A DNA stretch of 64,000 nucleotides. It comes from Zingiber officinale. Lineage: Eukaryota; Streptophyta; Magnoliopsida; Zingiberales; Zingiberaceae. A program made the translations under genes and the position numbers. This document shows positions 57,489 through 64,000 of the stretch, one piece after another (within the stretch, counting starts at the first letter, position 1; every line of letters starts with the position of its first letter). The stretch spans positions 49,570,722-49,634,721 of the forward strand of contig NC_056000.1 in assembly GCF_018446385.1 (NCBI RefSeq), in the 5' to 3' direction. The notes under the pieces were generated by a model. The model had not been told where the DNA came from. It ran no database searches and saw nothing but the letters and a program-made list of their open reading frames with translations.

Positions 57489-58849
57489 AAGGGTACGAAT
57501 GATCGAAAGCACGAGAAGGAGATCAATAGTACTTATAGTTTTTTATTTTTTAAAATAAAATTATTTTTTAAAATAAAATTATCGAGAGAGAATGTAGCGG
57601 AAAGAAAGAGTAAAGAAAATAAATAGTTGATATAAGTCGATTTTATTTGGTTTGGATTTTATGATGACTCATATTTTAAGATCTGTGATCATCAATTATT
57701 TTCATTGGACAATTCACTATCCATTCGAAATATTACAAAAGATATCTCGATTACATTGTAAATGTGAATATATAAAAGTTATCGACAACTAAAGATTTGG
57801 AGACTCGAGCTTTCGATCGTTGGGGCAACGTTTTGGCATTATAGAATCGTTTTTAAAGCAGCACGAGAGAAACTTGTTGGAATTGATGCTTTGATGCTGT
57901 TGGCACCTTCCCGAGCGCCTAGACCTTATCCGGTCGCCCCCACCGGGGCTAACGTGATGTTATTAGGTCGAAACTTCATTCAACGAGTATTATCCATCTC
58001 TAGGCGCCCAAACTAATTCGGGCGCCTAGACCACTAATGTGAGTCGGCCAACCGAAGCGTGACACCTTAGCTTGAAGATGGATTTTGCTCAGTTCGAGTG
58101 ACTGGACCAGTCCGGGAGCCTAGAATGTCAGGGTGCCTACTGTGATGTAGGTTGGCCAGCCGACGGCTTCCCTCTCAGACACTAACTCGGGTGCCTGGAG
58201 CAACTTCGGATGCCCTGTTTTCCAACTATCATGCCATTTTAATCACCTACACCACAAAGTTAGAAAAAACAACAATAATATGTAAAGAAGAGTTATATTT
58301 GACAGTCTTTGGACTATCTAGTCCTGATTTTGAGTTTCGCCGACACTCTAGGTTGAATCGACGCCTACTATTTTTCAACAGGGAGCACACCCTTATTTAC
58401 TCTTCTCAAAAGAGTTTATCTTTTGCCAGAATAGTTCTCCAAACCGTTTGGACTTTTGCTCGATACCTGAGACCTCATAATTTTTCGCTGAACGTTTGAA
58501 CTCCCACTTGTCCGGTCTTTCACCTGGTGTCGGTGACTCCTAGAACTTTCACCTAGTGTCCTCGACCCTAGGGTTTTTGTTTGATGGTCTCGACCTGCCA
58601 AGACTTCGCCTAGTCCTCCGGACTAGAATTTCCTTACATAGTCGCAATTAGAACTTTCCATCTACTTAGTGTCTACTATAACTTCTTTGTCTAGCCTCAA
58701 CTAGGACTTTCATCTTGTCTAAGTTAACTCAGGATTTTTCTACACACTTAGTCAGATTTATTAGTACAATAATAAAATTTAACTTTGAACCTTTTATTAA
58801 TATCAAAACTTAACTCAGGTTTGGTAATCTAGTGTTCCTTGCACCAATA
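57489..58849 (-). mobile_element. Decayed LTR, copy B
   Basis: Identical to 29700-31060 as far as I could see. Confidence 0.6.
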
Positions 58850-59404
58850 GCATATCAACTACATAGCTTATTTAGGCTCAATCCGAAAAATACATATGTT
58901 TGGTCAAGTTAATGGACAATCAAGTTCTAAGAAATCAGAGCTCAAGCAAACTCAAATACTTGATATTTACCCATAACAATGACTTTAAGCATGATCCTAA
59001 CAAAAAGCATTAGTGTAATGTAAAAAGATGATTATATAAGAGCACACAAATATCAGTAATTATAAAATACTTTCAATAGTTCTAATTTTCAAAAGTAAAT
59101 ATTTTAAATTGAATGAGTTGTATGGTCCATACAAGAGTTGGATTTTTGTTCCTCTTTTAAAATGATATTGTCTTGCCTGGCTACTTATAACTTTTTGACA
59201 ACTATCACGAAATAAGAGTAATCTAAATTTTGAGACCTAACAAAACTTCATTCCTTTGGAGCTCTGTCGAGAAGGAGATTAGAAAAGTAAATCATGATAA
59301 GAGAAAAATTACTTTGAGTTTGGAGCGAAGTGGAACGAATGATAAGGGATATTTTGCACACTCGAGATTTTAAGAAGGTTGCAACTCTTGATTCAAAGTT
59401 AAAA

Positions 59405-60429
59405 CGCCAATTTACCACAAAGCGCATCTAGATTTCTAAATTTATCAAAAGGCGTACATTATTTTATTATTTATCAAAAAATGTACCTTTCTAAGTACAT
59501 TTCCTATTTTATCCTTCTGACAATCTGACTTTTTCCTTTTCATTGTCGTTTCTCACTCTCTCTTCTATTTACTCTCTCCTATGCATGTAACCAATCTAAT
59601 TTTTCCTCTCCGCTCTTCTCTTTCCTCTCTTTTTTTTTTCCATGCATGCATGCATAACATAGGCCTGATATATAAATCATATCAGGGCCATAACGTTTAG
59701 AGTTTAGTTGATTTTTTGATAACATTTTAATATATTTTGAGAAGTCGAAATAATCAATAGATGACATATTTGAATTCTTTGCAACCCCAGAAATTAACAA
59801 AAATTGATGCATTATTTATTTCGACTTTTACGAAGGTGTAAAATTATAATAATGATGAATTGGTAAAAATCCTCATACGTGGGCCTAAAATGAATCATAT
59901 CAAGCCCAACATATGGGGATTATTTTGCTGATTCTTTCTTATTATATTTTTAATATCTTTTAGAAATTAAAATAAACAATGAATAGTATATTTGAACCCC
60001 TTGCAATATCAGAAATCTATAGGAACTGAAATAGGTGCAATCGGAGCTCTTTAAATCCATCAGCGGATTTTGATCGAAACTCACTCATCGACCTAGAGAT
60101 CTCATATTACAACCATTTCAGGTCTTGTGGATTTCTAAAATTACAAGAAGTCCAAATATGTTCTCCATTATTAGTTTTGGCATTCCTAATAGTAGACCAG
60201 AGGTTTTGAAAAAAATAAATCTCTCTTTCTTTCTTTCCTTTTTCTTTTTTTCTATTGTTAGGCTGAAGAGATATCAGGTCCAATGTGAGTCTAATCTCTT
60301 AAAACAAGGTTGAGAAAAAAATTGAAAAAAAAGAACACTATAAAAAGATGCATCCTTTGATAAATACTAAAGTAGTATGTAGCTTTTGGTAAATTCAAAA
60401 TTTTAAATATGTTTTTTGATAAATTGCCG
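59405..60429. mobile_element. MULE MITE, copy B
   Basis: Same element as 31616-32640, flanked again by AAGTTAAAA. Confidence 0.75.
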
Positions 60430-61102
60430 AAGTTAAAATTAAGGTATTCCATGTGGCTTGGCCCAAATAGAAAAGGCTTATCAAGCTAGAATATTTCGCA
60501 CCCGTTAACAATCGACCCTCAATATATCAGTGGCAACACCCTTGGGGAAAAATCCATGTGTGTTAGTCTATTTCAATTTGGCCAAAGGGTTTCAATTCTG
60601 TGTGCATTTTAATTACATTTCAGCCCAAAATTATGGACTTGTGTACTTAAATCTAATGTATTCATCTCGGGTTTTTTGTTTTACACAAAGCCACCTGAAA
60701 TTCATGTAATACGTAGAAAGTGCAAATTTAAACAAATCCGAATTGAATATATCAAAATTTTCCTTCTCCAAAAAGAAAAGTAAGTTTAAGAAAATGAAAT
60801 GGCACACAATATAGAGATTCCAAATGTAGTGACTACAATTGTTTGCTAACATCTCGATACATTAGATAATGTAGTCTAATTCAGTACTAGTAACTAGCAA
60901 TAAGGCAGCTAATCTGATCACTTAAGAAGAGTGAAAAATAAGACAATCTACTCTTTTTATAAAAATTATTAGGCTTGCTTACAAGTTACAGCATTGTCAA
61001 ACTTAAGATGTCGAATCCAATTCATTAGCTAACATAGATCTCTCTCTTCACAAGTACACTTCAAGGCACCACGAACTGGAGAATGACTCCGAGTGAAGAA
61101 GG

Positions 61103-63428
61103 TTATTCTTGTGTATTTTTGTCAGATCTTCGATATGGCATATAACGATGATCTTTAGAGGCATTTCTTTTCTGCCTCTTCTCAATATAGGAATCCAGCT
61201 TTCCTACGGCCTGTGATTAGCACAATTGTAGTAGGTAATATGTGAAGGTTTACAGTAAATCAAGTTAATGTTAAACATGCAAGGAGAATACCTTCAGTTC
61301 ATTGTACTTCTTTATCAGCTTTCTTTCTCGAATTTCCGCTGCAAAACAATGACAAGTTAGATATGATAGATATCACATAATATGCAAATTTTGAGAAAAG
61401 GGAGGGATGTAGCAGAATCTAAATATTCAAGCATGCACACAGTCGAATACATGTTCAATTTCAGCTATTGAGATAAAATGAGGAAGACATAATTGAGAAA
61501 GTAGACTCACATTTTTTCAAGTAATAAGGTTGTTTCCCTTTCTTTGCGGCTTCTCTTTCTTTCTTTATGTGCTCAGACAATATTTCAGATTCTACGCTCT
61601 TCCTGGACCATGACTTTATCTGTTTATCCTGAATAAAAACAAGTTTGAAATGGACAATAATAATAAGCCTATTCGGTCATCAAAGCAAGTTTGCAAAGAA
61701 ATACACGAGAATTGAAATAACAATAGTAGAAAGAAATATGTAAGCACGATATAAATTGACGACTTTAATCATATGAGGGATTTCACATATGCCTTGACAT
61801 ATTTATTAATTAATTAATCATTTTTGCGTGAATGATAAAAAAAATAAGAAAAACAAAATGTCAATATATGAATTCTGCTATTGTTCCTAAATCCCTAATG
61901 TCAATATTTTAGGGAAAAAAAAATCAGTGAATATTCTAAGTTATCCCTATCTGATTTTGAAATATAATGAGTTGATTCTGTATGTCCAGGATAAAAACTG
62001 AACGCTTGCCCTCTAATATTGTAAGGTTGGCCCCACTGAGGAATACATCAAGAGATTGTCATGTAAATAATATATCTTCTCGTTCCCCTTCTTTTCCAGC
62101 AAGAATATAGAGTAAACAAAGAGCGCCTAGTTAATATTTTTTGGTCACATGAATTAAAGAGATTCGAACTCATTTGATATTTGACTGAGCAACCTAAAGG
62201 ACCTATGATAGAATGATTCAAGGGAATCAGATTAACTGAGGAGTTTAACAACTAGGTTCTTGAGGGGTTTGATGGTTAGTTAACTTTCAGCATATTGGCT
62301 TGTTGGAAGAAGAATCACTGGCTAGGATCTCGAGGGTAGTGAACCAACAGACTGGACACCTCATATTAAAATCACCAGTTAGGATCTCAAGGGTATTGAA
62401 CCAACAAATTGGACGCCTCAAATTAAAAATTGAACCAACAGACTGGACACCTCATATTAAATTTTCTAATTCTCTACATAATTATTTTTCCTACTATTAT
62501 TTCTACTATATTGATCCAATTGGGTAGGCCATTTGCCTCTCCTTTCTTTGGAAATAGGACAAATTATTGAACTAGCTCTTCATTTGATAGAACATTTAAA
62601 TTTATTTTCCATTCACATGAATTAGAGAGGTTCAATCTCATATGATATATTTGTGAGCGACCTAAAAGACGTATGATAGAATGATTCAAGGAGATTTGAT
62701 TAACTGGGAAGGAGTTTAACAAATAGGTTTTTGAGAGGTTTGATGGTTAACTTTCCAGCATATGGCTTGTTGGAAGAAGAATCACGAAGGACCTAACAGG
62801 CTGGATATCTCATATTTAATTTCCTAATTCTCTATGTAATTACTTTTCCTACTATTATTTATACTATATTAATCTGATTGGGCAGACCATTTGCCTCTCC
62901 TTTCTTTGGAAAAAAGAACATTATTGTCTTCATTTTGACCACATCTCTATTGGGCAGCTCAAAAAGGCCCAACAGCTCAAAATGAACTAGCTCTTCATTT
63001 TGACCGGCTCTCCATTTTTTTAGAAAAAAGAACCACTTGGAAGACTCAATTAGGTCCAAACAAATGCATATTCATTTTCCTTTTTCAAGGAGAAATTCAA
63101 AATAACTTAGTAAGAGAACAATAGTAAACGCAATAAATAAAAAATAATACTATTGGAATAATGGAGTAACATTTATCTTTTATTACTATGCTTTTTGTAA
63201 AAGAATTTACCATTGAAGATATTTGCTTCTGTGATTCCTCAATAACATTTGGGTCCTTGGACTTCTTAATCAACATTTTAAGCCTCTGTAGAAATACAAA
63301 TTTACAACATCACGAAATAAAATTAAAGCTTGGTGAAAGATAAATTGAAATGTCAACCATAAAAAAGATTTACCTCTTTCTCTTTAGGATATTCTTCGTC
63401 AAACACGAAACTATAACGTTTTTTAAAT
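61103..63428 (-). CDS. RRP36: RRP36 homologue, second copy, 3' exons only (5' part outside the window)
   Basis: Exons in transcript order: 63374-63428, 63211-63285, 61511-61628, 61292-61338, 61103-61210. Sequences and splice sites are the same as in the first copy, with the stop at 61103. The window ends about 11 bp before the position expected for the next exon (VRDPRFD). I therefore cannot tell whether this copy has a promoter and first exons, or is a truncated duplicate. If the 27.8 kb segment is a full tandem duplication, a complete gene is expected beyond 64000. Confidence 0.85.
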
Positions 63429-64000
63429 CTGGTGTTGCAGCAAAAGAACAGCATAAAAGATTGAGCAATAATGTCGTTAAGCAACTAAAACTTGGACAGA
63501 AGATTGATGCAATATAAAATGATTTAGCTTTCATTGAGTCACTAAATCATTTTTTTCCTTCTTGAAGGACTTTGAACTTTCCACTGCTATTCTTCATCCC
63601 CTTCATTCTTTAATATATTTTAAAGAATTAAGAAGGGCGTTCAAAAAGAATGGAAATCATACCACAATTGTGAGTCAAGCTAAGACGGTAGACAAAGGAA
63701 AAAATGGATCAAGCTTATGCTATTCTTGGATACCCAACATCTCATACCATATATCACAAAAGCAGTTTATATTTCAAACATTCAGGTCAATTATGTGTTA
63801 GCACACAACCATGTGCAAAGACCTATGAATGCACTTTAACCAACTCTAAATAGTTGAGACAACCATAGCTCGAAGAAGATGATTATATTTTTGGTGTACA
63901 CATGTATCTAGGAGAATCATCCAATCCATATAGATTATACTGAATGTATGCACACACAAAAGCAACAACCAAACAAATATAAAGAATCACAAAAAGAATA

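Larger units (their letters stand above)
55245..64000. repeat. Large direct repeat, copy B (continues past the window)
   Basis: Second copy of 27431-36216; the coordinate shift is 27789 in most of it and 27784 at the end after three small deletions. It contains a decayed LTR, a MULE MITE and the RRP36 3' exons, listed separately. Confidence 0.92.

Overview
The window is nuclear DNA of a flowering plant, most likely a monocot. Genes are sparse, introns are GT-AG, and nested LTR retrotransposons, MITEs, a SINE and a decayed endogenous caulimovirid fill most of the space. The LTR style (GGCGCC-rich LTRs, long runs of G next to TGTTGGATC ends) made me think of Zingiberales, but that is only an impression.

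Layout. 1-8356: decayed Ty1/Copia element with LTRs of about 2.6 kb. 8357-12329: an LTR of another family, split by two further solo LTRs (8464-9943 and 10058-11167). 12330-18349: repeat-derived DNA holding a 2.75 kb direct tandem duplication (12849-15617 and 15618-18349) that copied the 3' end of the next gene. 18154-19758 (-): intact single-exon type II phosphatidylinositol 4-kinase gamma. 23131-24993 (-): intact intronless GRAS gene of the SCL28/DLT type, with mitosis-specific (MSA) elements upstream. 26455-27764: another LTR. 33315-40621 (-): RRP36 homologue (nucleolar pre-rRNA processing), for which I traced ten exons; its introns carry a SINE, a TIR element and local repeats. 41329-41969: hAT-type MITE. 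42675-55229: remnant of an endogenous caulimovirid polyprotein (movement, coat, zinc knuckle and protease regions), broken by stops and split by a Copia element (44832-52347, TSD CTTCT) and a solo LTR (52748-53530, TSD GAAAC). 55245-64000: a nearly identical direct repeat of 27431-36216, including the 3' half of RRP36, at a period of about 27.8 kb.

The three cellular genes all lie on the minus strand and have unrelated roles (phosphoinositide/kinase signalling, cell-cycle transcription, ribosome biogenesis); nothing suggests an operon or metabolic cluster. The points most worth checking are the 27.8 kb duplication (real or an assembly artefact), the duplicated in-frame exon of RRP36, the MSA cluster upstream of SCL28, and the palindrome and minisatellite cassettes that recur in one LTR family.

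All coordinates were read by eye. Identity statements are estimates, not alignments.
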